The notes beneath the pieces are model-generated. The model was not told where the DNA came from. It searched no databases and was given only the letters and a program-made list of their open reading frames with translations. Below, one piece after another: positions 45,501 through 54,941 of a stretch of DNA of 54,941 nt (its first letter is position 1; the number at the start of each line of letters is the position of its first letter). Source of the stretch: Nemertoderma westbladi. Its lineage: Eukaryota > Xenacoelomorpha > Nemertodermatida > Nemertodermatidae. A program made the position numbers and the translations under genes. The stretch is from positions 1-54,941 of the forward strand of contig JAUCBJ010000446.1 of NCBI GenBank assembly GCA_032718475.1, read 5' to 3'.

Positions 45501-48500
45501 TAATTGTCCTCCTTCATAACTATCCGCTATAGCCAGTTACCATATTATTTAATCGAAATCAGCTGTTATTTGCATCGGTTCCCTCTTGCCGAGTATTATT
45601 AAGAACTAATATTTATGGGTATTTCAAGTGGAATTAATTAACTCTTACCTGCCGGAGGTTTCAGCTAAGATGTTATTATTTCAAGGTACCAGGTGCCTTA
45701 TCTTAATAAGAATAAATTACTGAGGCAGTGTCCACTGAATAATGTCACAAGGCTTGTAAGTGAACAATTAATTCACTTTAGCTGAATCGAATGTCCCAGT
45801 TAATATTTTAGTTTATGTAGCTTTCAAAAAATAAAATAAAACTCTATGTCGGGATTCTATTTAAATTAACATACAACATAATTTACAAATTTCATTTTAC
45901 GATGCCACCTGTTATTTGCATTAATAACGAAAATTAACTTACATTTTTTGTTCCTTTTCCACATATTATCCTATATATTTTAATCCTTTTTTTGCATTTC
46001 TAGCTTTATCAGATATCATTTTCACATGAGGATTTTCCATCATCTAAGGATTTGTAATTATGATTCCCAAACTATGAAACTTTGAAATAATGTAAATAAA
46101 TGTACGCCCTTATTAGAATATCCTCCTGATTTGCACTGCTATATGATTACAAAATCGCCATCAGCATGTCTGAGACTGACTCAGCTATAACAAATAAACC
46201 TTACAAACAAAATCCCCAGGAGATTTGTATTGGTGCTGTCCACAGAGTTTTAAAGAATATGTAATTACTCTAGCTAATTAGTGTTCCTCAGTATTGTCGA
46301 TTCGGTTCTTTGTAGAATAAGATAACTGGAGCAAAGATTAAGATGATATTAGAAAACTTAAAAGTTTATGGCTTATGTTGTGGGATTAATATTTATTTTA
46401 TCTGTTATATTTTTTTATGATAATAACAATTTTCGATCTCTACTACTTAGTAGTATAGTGGGAGATAGTGGAAATGAGATCCTTCCAGGCTTCCTGATTC
46501 TCCATAGTTTTCGCAATTTCGTTTCTCCCAAGTTCAGTATCCCTTTCAAGTTGATCTATATATGTTATGGCCGGTCGTCCACGACTACGCGTTCCATGTG
46601 TTCGTTGCCTGAAAAGTAGATCTGGTATGACCTCGTCTTTACTTCGCCAGCAGTGCCCACTGAATCTTAATCTGCATTCATGGAGGGGCAGCAGTTTATC
46701 TATGGAGGTCTAATTCTATATAGAATAATTTGGTTGTATATTTTGTCAGCTACCCCTACCACAACAGACAGATCCCACGATAGTTTGTTGGTATACCGAA
46801 GTCTCATATCTTTTAGAGAGGCTTTAGTTGACCTTTAGTCCAAATTGATGGTGGCGTATCGCTTTTCCCCTTTTAGCATCTGGTTGCAAAATATCCAATA
46901 ATGGTCTGTTTAGAACTCCTGTTTTCCGGCTAAGAAATTATTGAACTCAAAAACAAACTTTATCCCACTTTATACGTATTAAATGTTAAACAAGTTAAGA
47001 TTATAGTATTTTAAATTAATTTTCTAAATATATAATTACTGATTTTAAACGTATTAAGCCAATAAATAATGAATGGAACGCGAAATAACAATTATTTAAA
47101 ATTCAATTTTTTACAAATTACCGGGAAGAACATTGATTTTTTTTGTGCTCGCAATGCGCATTACACATGGATATTTTATGTTACTACCGGGTATATGATT
47201 TCAATTTTCAGAAACAAATTATTCCTTTACTTGTATAAAATATAGATGTAAATACAGTTGTAGGAGTTTAAACAAACATAAACATGAAACTAAACATGTA
47301 TAGATGATGTATAAAAAATTATTATAATATAATAGTTATTTTATTCATTGTTAAACTTTTTTAACTAATTTACAGGGAGTATGTCATCATCTGAATATGA
47401 AGATTATGTTAGAAATTTGGTAGAAAGTTCCGATGAAATTGCATCTGACACATCAATGAAACATTCAGAAATTGTCCGCAGTAAAGCACACCAAGACCTA
47501 ATGAAGAACACCTGTATAATGCTAAGTTACTGCCCTAACTTTCACGAGCTAATCACTCGGCATGAAGTTAATAACCCCGACCAGTTCCTAGGAGAATTTA
47601 TATTAATAGTTGACTGTAGTAACAGCATGTCTGGGGCTCTAATAGCCAACGCAAGGGAAGCCATCCTCCTGTGGATGAAGAGTCTACCAACAACATGTTT
47701 ATTTAATATTATATCATTTGGTTCGACTTTCAAACCGTTGTTTGATAATAGTCGACCCTTCATACAGGATTATCTTCACGAAGGACATAAAATGGTTAAT
47801 AAAATGCGAGCTAGTTTAGGTAAGTAGTATATTAAATTAGAAAGGTAGAATTTACAATGTTAAATTATTAATTTCGGGAAAGAGCATGTTACAGAAGCAC
47901 GTTATTGTAACCAAAACAATAAACGAGGTTTTAAATAAATAATTGGGGAGTACAGCTAGACTGTTGCCGCTAGGTAGTACCAGTTCCCTAAGCGGTTAGT
48001 TAATACTACATCAGTAACTAATACATATAGGCTATACTACGGAATTACTGAGACCCATGGCACCAGGGGTCGTATGCTTAGTTCGTACTAGGGGTAGTTA
48101 CTGAGGTAGGTTATACTTCATACTATGGTAGTTTGAACTAGTTCAAATATGCTCAGTCACTAACAGTATAGTTTGAACTATAGTTTAAACTATAGTTGGT
48201 GCTTGTTTGCTTAGCAAGCTCATTAGCAGGCTACCTAAGCTAGTTTCGTCGAATTTATCTAAATAATGGCCGATTTTCTGGAAATAATTGAGACGAATAA
48301 CAATCTACAAACCAAACCAAAATATAATGTTTTAGAACACCTGGTAAATTGGAATTTCGTAAAAATATAATTCGAAAATTCGGCTACCAGTCTGACAGAC
48401 GAAAAATATACATCCCAACCGCATATAATAATTGAATGACCATGACCGTGGCGCAAAATCAACTATCAGAAATTGTGGTTTCTTGAAGATTTTGTCACCC

Positions 48501-49372
48501 TTAAATATTCAATCAAACTGTTTGATTTTGATTCCTTAAATTATTACTTATTGACACTTGTACAATTAGCAACTTTACTCATATCAATTTATTTGATTAA
48601 AACAAATGAAATGAATTGAAATGTTAGTTTAGTTAGTTAGTTAAATTTAACCACACAGTGTATAATGTTACGGTGATTTTAAAATTACAAAAATTAAGGA
48701 AGACTGCAAACCTATGCAATAGCCTCTTCAGGTAAATATACATTCATAGGTAGGTAGGTATGTAGCTAGCCATAGCTTTAGTACTGATTCTGGTACTAAA
48801 CTGAGAGAAAACGAATGGAAAGTTAGACAATAGATCCATCTGATAGACACTTGACAGCCAGTTTTGCGCTGGAAGGTTTAAACTTTAAGGCTATTATTAT
48901 TTCCGAATGAAATTTTTCACTATTCAAATTACTACTCCTACGCCATTTTTCAACATTGATAAAATAGTTATATCCTAATTGTCAGTAATTTTAAATACCG
49001 GTACAGTAATGGTAGAGATATTTTACCCTATTGTGTACTTATACTCTCACTTATCCGAAGACAAATGAAACATTCGCAGTCATTTAGATGTCAAACTTAG
49101 ATAATGACTAAAAATAATAATGATAATGATCTTCTTTTAGTAAGAAGATGACGTGTAGAATAAGTAGTAAGTAGGATTACATTAATAATATTATTGAACA
49201 TAGGCTACCATTTGGTTTCAGGAGGTACAAATCTTTTTGGACCATTAGAGTGGGTTTACCGCCGTCCAGTACGCCCAGGGGTACCTCGTCAGCTGTTTAT
49301 ACTCACAGATGGGGCGGCGCGGAACACTCAATCAATAGTGGATCTTGTACGAAGAAATAATCACACCACTCG
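39337..49372 (+). CDS. VWA5A-like: VIT and VWA domain protein, VWA5A-like (5' part, four exons)
   Basis: Exons 39337-39587, 41175-41782, 47376-47819 and 49222-49372 all have AG/GT borders, and their phases (2, 1, 1, 2) keep one frame from ATG 39355, giving 478 codons so far. The N-terminal half is a VIT domain (vault protein inter-alpha-trypsin), with SLFVFPLGEEVAV, LRDKFEKDY and LVIPEISCPLY. After QAVLEMG a VWA domain begins. Its metal-ion-dependent adhesion site is complete: Asp360-x-Ser362-x-Ser364 (DCSNS), Thr431 (GGTN) and Asp458 (LTDG). In the family this arrangement is found in intracellular VWA5 proteins, PARP4 and extracellular inter-alpha-trypsin heavy chains. The lack of a signal peptide and the motif spacing favour VWA5A. 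The VWA domain is incomplete at the last exon, so the gene must continue to the right of the window or has lost its 3' end. Confidence 0.85.
39588..41174 (+). other. VWA5A-like intron 1
   Basis: AT-rich, 1,587 bp. It contains a (tc)n run near 40148-40170, three exact copies of the 16-bp unit gtggcatccatataca (40451-40498), and a purine-rich gatatagag/aaagtatagt stretch at about 40915-41000. No other gene. Confidence 0.75.
41175..41782 (+). CDS. VWA5A-like exon 2 (rest of VIT domain and linker)
   Basis: The acceptor is ttattcag and the donor is gaaatgg/gtaagtaag. It completes an Arg codon split with exon 1 and encodes DKFEKDYIDEG, VREKIVLIMTTIQEIQ and the conserved end VIYPSQHHIPQAVLEM that joins VIT to VWA. 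Confidence 0.85.
42763..42900 (+). mobile_element. tRNA-derived SINE head
   Basis: tagctcaatgg at 42770-42780 matches the RNA polymerase III A box and agttcgatccc at 42814-42824 the B box, at tRNA spacing. An anticodon-like loop cttccaa lies between. The acceptor stem (gccgct... against ...acgtcat) and the T stem do not pair, so it is not a working tRNA gene. The sequence after the B box is unlike tRNA and is probably the SINE body. The 3' end could not be placed. Confidence 0.6.
44890..45388. mobile_element. piggyBac-like MITE, 499 bp
   Basis: TTAA on both sides (44886-44889 and 45389-45392). The ends are inverted: CCCTATCCATACCGGGG at the left and its complement ccccggtatggataggg at the right. 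Further in, gggacttttgg(a/g)gacg at the left pairs with cgtccccaaaagtccc at the right. Homopolymers G18 (44903-44920) and C22 (45328-45349) sit inside the two inverted ends. The left arm has lost about 20 bp relative to the right between the tip and the homopolymer. The termini resemble those of the element at 9638 (both start CCCTAT and continue to ACCGGG). Confidence 0.85.
46450..46720 (-). pseudogene. Non-LTR retrotransposon C-terminal fragment, second family
   Basis: The minus strand reads CRLRFSGHCWRSKDEVIPDL, LFRQRTHGTRSRGRPAITYI, DQLERDTELGRNEIAKTMEN and QEAWKDLIS: the conserved end of an RTE/CR1-like ORF2. It is related to, but clearly different from, the family at 30925, 33245 and 51846. 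Upstream sequence to about 46900 is too decayed to read. Confidence 0.75.
47376..47819 (+). CDS. VWA5A-like exon 3 (start of VWA domain)
   Basis: The acceptor is aatttacag and the donor is agtttag/gtaagtag. It encodes a Ser/acidic-rich lead (SSSEYEDYVRN), then FILIVDCSNSMSGALI with the first three metal-binding residues, and LLWMKSLPTTCLFNIISFGS. Confidence 0.88.
47820..49221 (+). other. VWA5A-like intron 3
   Basis: 1,402 bp. It contains palindromic stretches agtttgaactagttcaaa and agtttgaactatagtttaaact at about 48125-48200, which look like part of a short dispersed repeat. A fragment at about 48840-48960 (ggaaggtttaaacttt, attactactcctacgcc) is shared with the MITE at 27043-27923. Confidence 0.65.
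49222..49372 (+). CDS. VWA5A-like exon 4 (VWA domain, Thr and TDG motifs)
   Basis: The acceptor is ttggtttcag and the donor is cactcg/gtaagatt. It encodes GGTNLFGPLEWVYRR and RQLFILTDGAARNT. The expected following strand (an HRCFSFGIG-like motif) was not found in the remaining 5.5 kb. Confidence 0.87.
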
Positions 49373-49602
49373 GTAAGATTACGTGTAAACATAGAATAAT
49401 TCTTCAAAGTGGTACATTTGGGAGAAAACGTACACATTTTGAAGAAATTTTGCGTTTGTCGTGTAACAAAAACAAACAATCGTTTAATTATTAATTATGT
49501 TACTATTATATCAAATTTTCAATGCTCTGGTGACATTCGTTACGTTTAGTTGGCGAAAACGCGATTGAGCCGTATACACCGTGACCTGACACAGCCTTGA
49601 TA

Positions 49603-50166
49603 CAGCTATAGTTTCACATACCTCCTCCTTGCTGGGTGAACCAGAATTTTATTTTTGCTTTTATTACACTACAAGTAGTATTTGAAAAATGTGTCTCCAG
49701 CGATTATTGTACCAGTACACGAACTGCAGTTATTCTTTAATTGTATATTGATTTACCATGTTCTAGAACATATTGTTTATGTATGAATATCCACGTATTA
49801 GTAGTATTATATAGGCAATGCATTGTTGCTAAGCTTCTTATCTTATGAGATAAACAACATGTTTTACTTTAATATTGTTCCAGAATATTGCGTATTTATT
49901 AAATATAATAAAAATGGCCTACATTAGAAGCAAATACATTCAACATTCGAACGTCCATATCTCATCTATTTCCAAACCAAATTCAAATATTTTTACATAT
50001 TTTGAATCCTTGGATAGCCAGCTATCCATTGCTACTGCATAACTGCAGTACAACTGGAGCAATATCGCTGTATCATGTTTTTCAAACACTTTGTAGCTAA
50101 AGAATAAAAGCAAAAATAGTAATTCTGGCTCACCCAGCAAGGAGGAGGGAGGTGAAACTATAGCTG
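49603..50166. mobile_element. Inverted-repeat (MITE-like) element, about 564 bp
   Basis: The left arm starts cagctatagtttcac and continues cctcctccttgctgggtga. The right arm ends gggaggtgaaactatagctg with cacccagcaaggaggaggg inside it. Complementarity continues inward through the ttttgcttttatt and ttgaaaaa...agcgat...ctgcagtta blocks, giving arms of about 145 bp. No coding sequence. A G23 run begins 44 bp beyond the right end. It lies downstream of exon 4 in the presumed intron 4. Confidence 0.75.
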
Positions 50167-51845
50167 TTTTAAATTTTAGGCAATCTCATTAAGATTTGTA
50201 GAACAATTTGGGGGGGGGGGGGGGGGGGGGGGTTGATTCCAGAACGTGGTGTAGTTATGAACTTTCCAAAATAATCAATATCTTAGAAAATAGCGTCGCG
50301 CCATAGAACACGGTATAGCTACAACATAGGCACATAGGTTACAGTTACACAGTAAATTTAATACATTATATCTCCACTCACTATTTTTTTTGTTTACAAG
50401 GGGTAATAGTTTACAACAATTAAGCTTATGTCAAGAAATTGTGTTACGATTTCAGAAACTCCAAGAATGTTTCATGCTACCCGAACCCATCCACGATTCG
50501 AAACCTAGCTTCCCGTAATATCATCAATAATAAAATTTATATATGTGGAATTTTCATTTCGCAATATTGAAGTGGCATACGTATTAAATTATTCATTAAT
50601 TAACTATAAAAATTAAGCATTTCCCAACAATATGGCTACCCCCAAACATATTGCTATCCAATATTAACACGAATAAAGTGAAAGCAATATGCTTTGTGAA
50701 TTGCTCAACGAGCCATACATACATTCTAAGGATATCGACGTGATGTATGGCTGACTGCCCACCATATTGAATCTTATATATCTATATGTGGGTGAGTGTG
50801 TTGTCATAGGTCACTGAACCCTTAAGCTCAATAATGATCTCGATTATGATTACTTAAGTTGAGTTGATCCTCACGAAATGTTGTCCTCGTTGAATATCAA
50901 TAATATTGAGGTTATGGTGATCCCAGGAGGATATCTTTGGGAAAAACATTGTTCGAATTGTTCTATTCAGTCTCAAATTAATTATATTGAATATTATAAT
51001 ATACACCCGTAGTCCAGGTAGTATAAAATTAGTGCATATAAAACACAATAGCACAATAAGAAATGTCAGGTATTTTGAGTTTTTATCAGTGCTGTATGAT
51101 TATAGTAGTGTTGTCGTCTGTTAAGTGAGTGTGGGAGTATTTACGGTATGCATATAATATATGTGATTTTTGTAGGCGGGATTTGGAATATATATAACGA
51201 GAAAGCGTTGGGCAGTTACTGAAGTCAAGGGCGTGGTACATATTGTAACAGCTGTTGTTGAGGTATTTACAGAGACAGTCAGGCGTAAACTTGTGGAACG
51301 GTTTGTTGTTTTGGCATATTTTGTGAAGAAACCCGTGGGCCGAACAGTAGTTAATATGACAATATTGCGATTTTTCTATCCTGGGAGTTTACATGTTTTT
51401 TTTATTTAAATGCGGGCCAAAGTATATATATTGTTCATTGTCGACGTTTTGCGTTCGAGTTTATATTGTCTGTATTGCTCTGCTCTATTACAAATGGTCT
51501 GAAATATGTCGGTATGTTGTTTTAAAATAGTCTCTAACTGCGTTTGTTCCTTCTCCAGGCTCACCGAATTATAGTATATATGACATAAATACATATATTA
51601 GAACATATATTTATCCATAATAATATTATCGATAAATATCCCTAATATTTAGACCTAACTTACTTCTGTGGGCATGATGCATTGCATGCAGGTGCAATAG
51701 ATATACATGTATATACATACAGTGCTATTATTAATTTACTGTACATTTTACATGCAAATAAAATCAATATACTGAGTGCTATTGAAAATTTTACCCACTT
51801 CGGCTGTAATCATGCTATATTCTAGAATTGTAAATCTAGAACAAT
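50167..51845. other. No confident gene
   Basis: It starts with a G23 run (50210-50232). A minus-strand frame at 51406-51594 has a coiled-coil-like segment (SLEKEQTQLETILKQHTD) but no recognisable family. No VWA5A-like exon was found. Confidence 0.4.
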
Positions 51846-52818
51846 GATGATGGGGTGATGATAACTCCACCTACTGGCTCCAGAAGTCGAGGAAATCCTG
51901 CTAAGTAGTACCTAACTGATCTAGACTTTGCTGATGATTTAGGAGTACTCTCAAAATCACTAGACGGAGCCCCACGGCTCCTCAGCTCATTAGAACAGGC
52001 TGCTTCTAGTGATGGTCTTTTTATTAACTCCAAAAAGACCATTATTCTGACAGTTACCTTTGAAAGTCCTCAGCAAGTCTCCAACCGGATGAGCATAAGC
52101 TCAAAGGATGGTATGCTTGAGCATGTGGACGACTTCTGTTAACTGGGATCATGGATCCGGAGGTCAGATGAGGTCCTTCGAATACGTAAGGGAAAGGCAT
52201 GGGCAGCCTTGAATAGGCTTTCCAGGATTTGGAACTCACCGAGGATTAATCGGAAACTTAAGGTCCGATTATTTAGAGCAGCAGTAGTTCCAGTACTCCG
52301 CTATGGAGTCCATGCTGGGCTCTAACTACTGAGGATACCAAATATCTAGATTTATTATAGGAAGGGCTCTAGGGGTCTTAATACAGCTTGCCAACACATT
52401 GTTACTATCAATAATCAAATCTCTAGATGGCACATTCACAAGAATGCTACGCCGGGTTCATTGTGTCAAGTACAATGCACAAATCTCCAACCAGACACTA
52501 TATAACATTGGAGGTGTCTCAATGGTTCCCCCAAGCTTGACACTAGAATAAAATCGCCTCCGCTTTGCAGGACATTGCTTTTGCCGTGAGGACCAGCCAG
52601 TGCATAATCTTGTGCTTTGGCGGCCTCAAGGAGTGAAGAGGCTTGGTGGACAGCCTATGACTTTCTTGAGACCAATCTTGAAGGGCACTGGCCTTGAAGA
52701 TGCGGATGATCTAGCAAATGTCATGGGTGATAGGGAGTTGTGGCGGCGCAATTTTGTCGACAAAATTGCATTCTTAAAATGCAGCTCAATGCAGCATGCC
52801 GATCCTAGTAGTAGTTAT
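51846..52818 (+). mobile_element. Non-LTR retrotransposon copy 3 (plus strand)
   Basis: This is the same family as 30925 and 33245, in the opposite orientation. It runs from the region just before the catalytic box (gatctagactttgctgatga) to the 3' end (gcagcatgccgatcctagtagtagtt). It is damaged by stops and by an extra roughly 76-bp segment at about 52347-52420. Of the C-terminal motifs, DADDLANVMGDRELW is intact. The tag-triplet tail is again at the end. Confidence 0.82.
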
Positions 52819-53025
52819 ATAATTCAATTTCTATATTAATTACTATCACTAACTCACTATTTATGTATGATGTACCGTGCTTAGGTTCGTGTACGATATA
52901 AATTAAATAAAATTATAAATTAAATTAAATTCAGTTGGATTTATCCATAAAACAAATTATCCATTTCAACTATCATCAATCATCAGCTGATGGAATAAGT
53001 CGAGAACCACCTTCCATGTCCTTAA
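52819..53025. other. Short AT-rich spacer
   Basis: No feature was recognised between the non-LTR copy and the TTAA MITE. Confidence 0.5.
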
Positions 53026-53521
53026 GTGGGGGGGGGGGGGGGGGGGGGTGGAGGTGGGGGGGGTATACCCCCCTTCAGGTAAAATTTTCAAACTGTTGTT
53101 TCTTTATTTCACTTAGAGCAGAATTGAATGATGATTATAAATCTGAAAACCGCTTAGTGAGACATCTTTCAATTCTCGAGTTATCACTGTTTTTCCTTAT
53201 GACGGTTTGTTTGTAAAATAAAAAGAGGCAAATTAAAAATTATATAAGATAACTTTTGTAGAGTCGATGACGCTGAGTCCAATAAAGTTGGTTTCACGAA
53301 ATTTGGACCAAAATTGAGGGACTAGCAGCAATTTTAGTGAAATTATTAATTCCGCCGCCAGCCGCTAGGGGGAGACTATAAATTTTCAATGTTTACTATA
53401 AAGGCTATTTGACCTTCCATACAGTGGTTGACCATGACAAAATATCAATAGTATCATTTAACACTAATAGACAACCATTTTAAAAAAATGGTTGGGGGGG
53501 GGGGGGGGGTATACCACCCCC
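53026..53521. mobile_element. TTAA-flanked MITE with G-rich ends, short form
   Basis: TTAA at 53022-53025 and 53522-53525. The left end is GTGGGGG leading into a G21 run (53028-53048). The right end has G16 (53494-53509) then TATACCACCCCC. The interior matches blocks of 27043-27923 but lacks the middle part of that element. Confidence 0.65.
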
Positions 53522-53525
53522 TTAA

Positions 53526-54852
53526 TCAAAACCTCATCAGAATACCCAGTCTTCTCGTCTTGAATCAAAACATTGTTTGCATAAAATAACTAGAAATCTA
53601 AGAGAAGAATTCAACAGCTGTTCATACTATATATTTGAAATGTAGAATCCTTTAACAGCTACTTATGTATAAAGTTCACAACTTGCCTATAAACAGGAGA
53701 AAACGATGGAAGATATGATTCATAAAATCAAGCAAACATTACCTTACCGGTACATAATAATGCCGTAAGTATGCTTCTGCTGTATTCATTCAGTATCTGT
53801 ATTGTTATTTACTTCACCAGGCCCACTTTAAACTCAGAACAAATCGAAGGTGCATCGACCAACCAATCAACACATTCATCCATCACTAATTTATCTTAGT
53901 GGAACTAAGATAAGGTAGTACAGTACTTCCAGTTATGTTACCAGCAAATAAGATAACATTTATTCCACCTCATATTCAATGACGGATTCTAAGAAAATTA
54001 ATTATCTTTACAATTTCGACTCCCTTATCTGAGTCGGCCTGAATGTTGATGCTACAGGATGCAACTATGTAGGTGTACATCTATCTACTCAAGGTAAACT
54101 TATATAGGCTCTGTCACAAAGGTCAAAGGTCACACACACCATTCCTGTAGTTCGAATCACCGAAGTCACAACTGAATAATTAGCGTGATTTCTTCTATCA
54201 GACAATGACGCCAATCACACATATCTGTCCATCTTATCAATTATTGAGAATAGTAAGATGGAATTGATAATAAATAAGTAGAGTATTTTTGGCTGTTTTT
54301 ACAGAATACTACTAAAAAATAAACCTTCGTCTATTTAATTATAACCCAAATAGAGTTAGATTGAGTTGTAATATAATATTAATATTAGAGCTTATACATA
54401 CATTGACTTTTTAAAAATTTTTTTTTTTATTTATTTTCTATTTTTTTTGGGTGACTTTTGGTGCAACAAAAATTAATTCCTCTCCAGGAGAAATTCGACC
54501 CAAATAACAGCTGATTACTCCCAAAAATAAAACTCTAACCTGTTCTAACCTGTACTTTATTGTTTTTGTTATAATAACGTGAGATTGATCAATTGAGGCA
54601 GGATATTAATCCATCGTGCGTTTGAAACTGAAACTGAAACTTTATCCTACTTGGCTAATTTGTTACTTAAAATTAAAATAATGTAATGACTTTTGATAAA
54701 TATCTGAAGTTTGCGTTTACAAATAAAAATGAAGTAGGGCACAGAAACTGACGGATTCTTAGCGTTTCGCAAACATCCCATTCGTCGCGTCTATGTATTG
54801 CCTATATATGTAATTTAGCTCATATTTATCAACTTTCTGTAATTTGCTTATA
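53526..54852. other. No recognisable gene
   Basis: AT-rich. An A/T homopolymer-rich stretch lies near 54405-54450. No exon matching the missing part of the VWA domain was found. Confidence 0.45.
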
Positions 54853-54941
54853 CCATTAAATCCCCATGTCATAACCCATGTTGATGCATCTAAATGTGGT
54901 AGAATGATCTGTGTCGATAACAGATTAGTATTCAACCATCA
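54853..54941 (+). pseudogene. Possible gypsy RNase H fragment at the window edge
   Basis: The plus strand reads PLNPHVITHVDASKCG and then VDNRLVFNH up to the edge. The VDASK motif and the following short strand resemble the start of a Ty3/gypsy RNase H domain with a small deletion. It is only about 29 codons long and cannot be confirmed here. Confidence 0.35.

Larger units (their letters stand above)
41783..47375 (+). other. VWA5A-like intron 2, rich in mobile elements
   Basis: 5,593 bp. It holds a SINE head (42763), an AT-palindrome-rich stretch (about 43570-43670), a (ta)n run near 44287, a TTAA MITE (44890-45388) and a non-LTR 3' end (about 46450-46720). No competing gene was seen on either strand. 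Confidence 0.75.

Noticed and set aside
51406-51594. Possible coiled-coil protein or missing VWA5A exon
   Set aside because: Wrong strand for VWA5A and no recognisable family; too short to call.

Overview
The window comes from a eukaryote, most likely an invertebrate animal. It has GT-AG introns, an AT-rich background and an interspersed load of Ty3/gypsy LTR retrotransposons, non-LTR retrotransposon 3' ends, TTAA-flanked MITE-like elements, a tRNA-derived SINE head and long G/C homopolymers. There are no operons or ribosome binding sites. The phylum cannot be fixed from the sequence alone.

Left part (about 731-14908): a tandem segmental duplication. Copy 1 (731-6083) and copy 2 (7584-14908) are nearly identical. 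Each carries a single-exon minus-strand gene for an unrecognised secreted, cysteine-rich, apparently GPI-anchored protein, and a frameshifted retroelement relic. Copy 1 keeps the 259-residue gene intact (2234-3013). In copy 2 a 1,554-bp element (9638-11191) sits inside the reading frame. It is flanked by TTAA and has inverted ends starting CCCTATTA, so it is piggyBac-like, and copy 1 preserves the empty site. The left edge of the duplication falls inside a 519-bp palindrome whose two 252-bp arms are identical by eye (557-1075).

Middle (14351-24719): a 19-bp palindromic minisatellite at two places, two inverted copies of a 1.15-kb dispersed repeat ('element X'), and between them a decayed Ty3/gypsy element on the minus strand (16244-20785). 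The coding order of that element is gag, protease, RT, RNase H, integrase, with several frameshifts and no 3' LTR in view.

Second retroelement cluster (29275-36800): a GC-rich, internally deleted Ty3/gypsy element. Two copies of one non-LTR retrotransposon lie in it or against it, one between protease and RT and one at the gag end. An unrelated gypsy gag fragment follows.

Right part (39337-window end): the 5' part of a plus-strand VIT + VWA domain gene (VWA5A-like), with four exons whose splice phases all agree. The introns contain a SINE head, two TTAA MITEs, an inverted-repeat element and two non-LTR fragments. The gene continues past the right edge or its remaining exons are missing.

Apart from the VWA5A-like gene and the cysteine-rich protein gene, everything recognisable as coding is mobile-element derived. 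The most interesting signals are the filled/empty site pair at the duplicated gene, the large palindrome at the duplication edge, the palindromic minisatellite, and the repeated placement of long G/C homopolymers at the ends of transposon-like elements.
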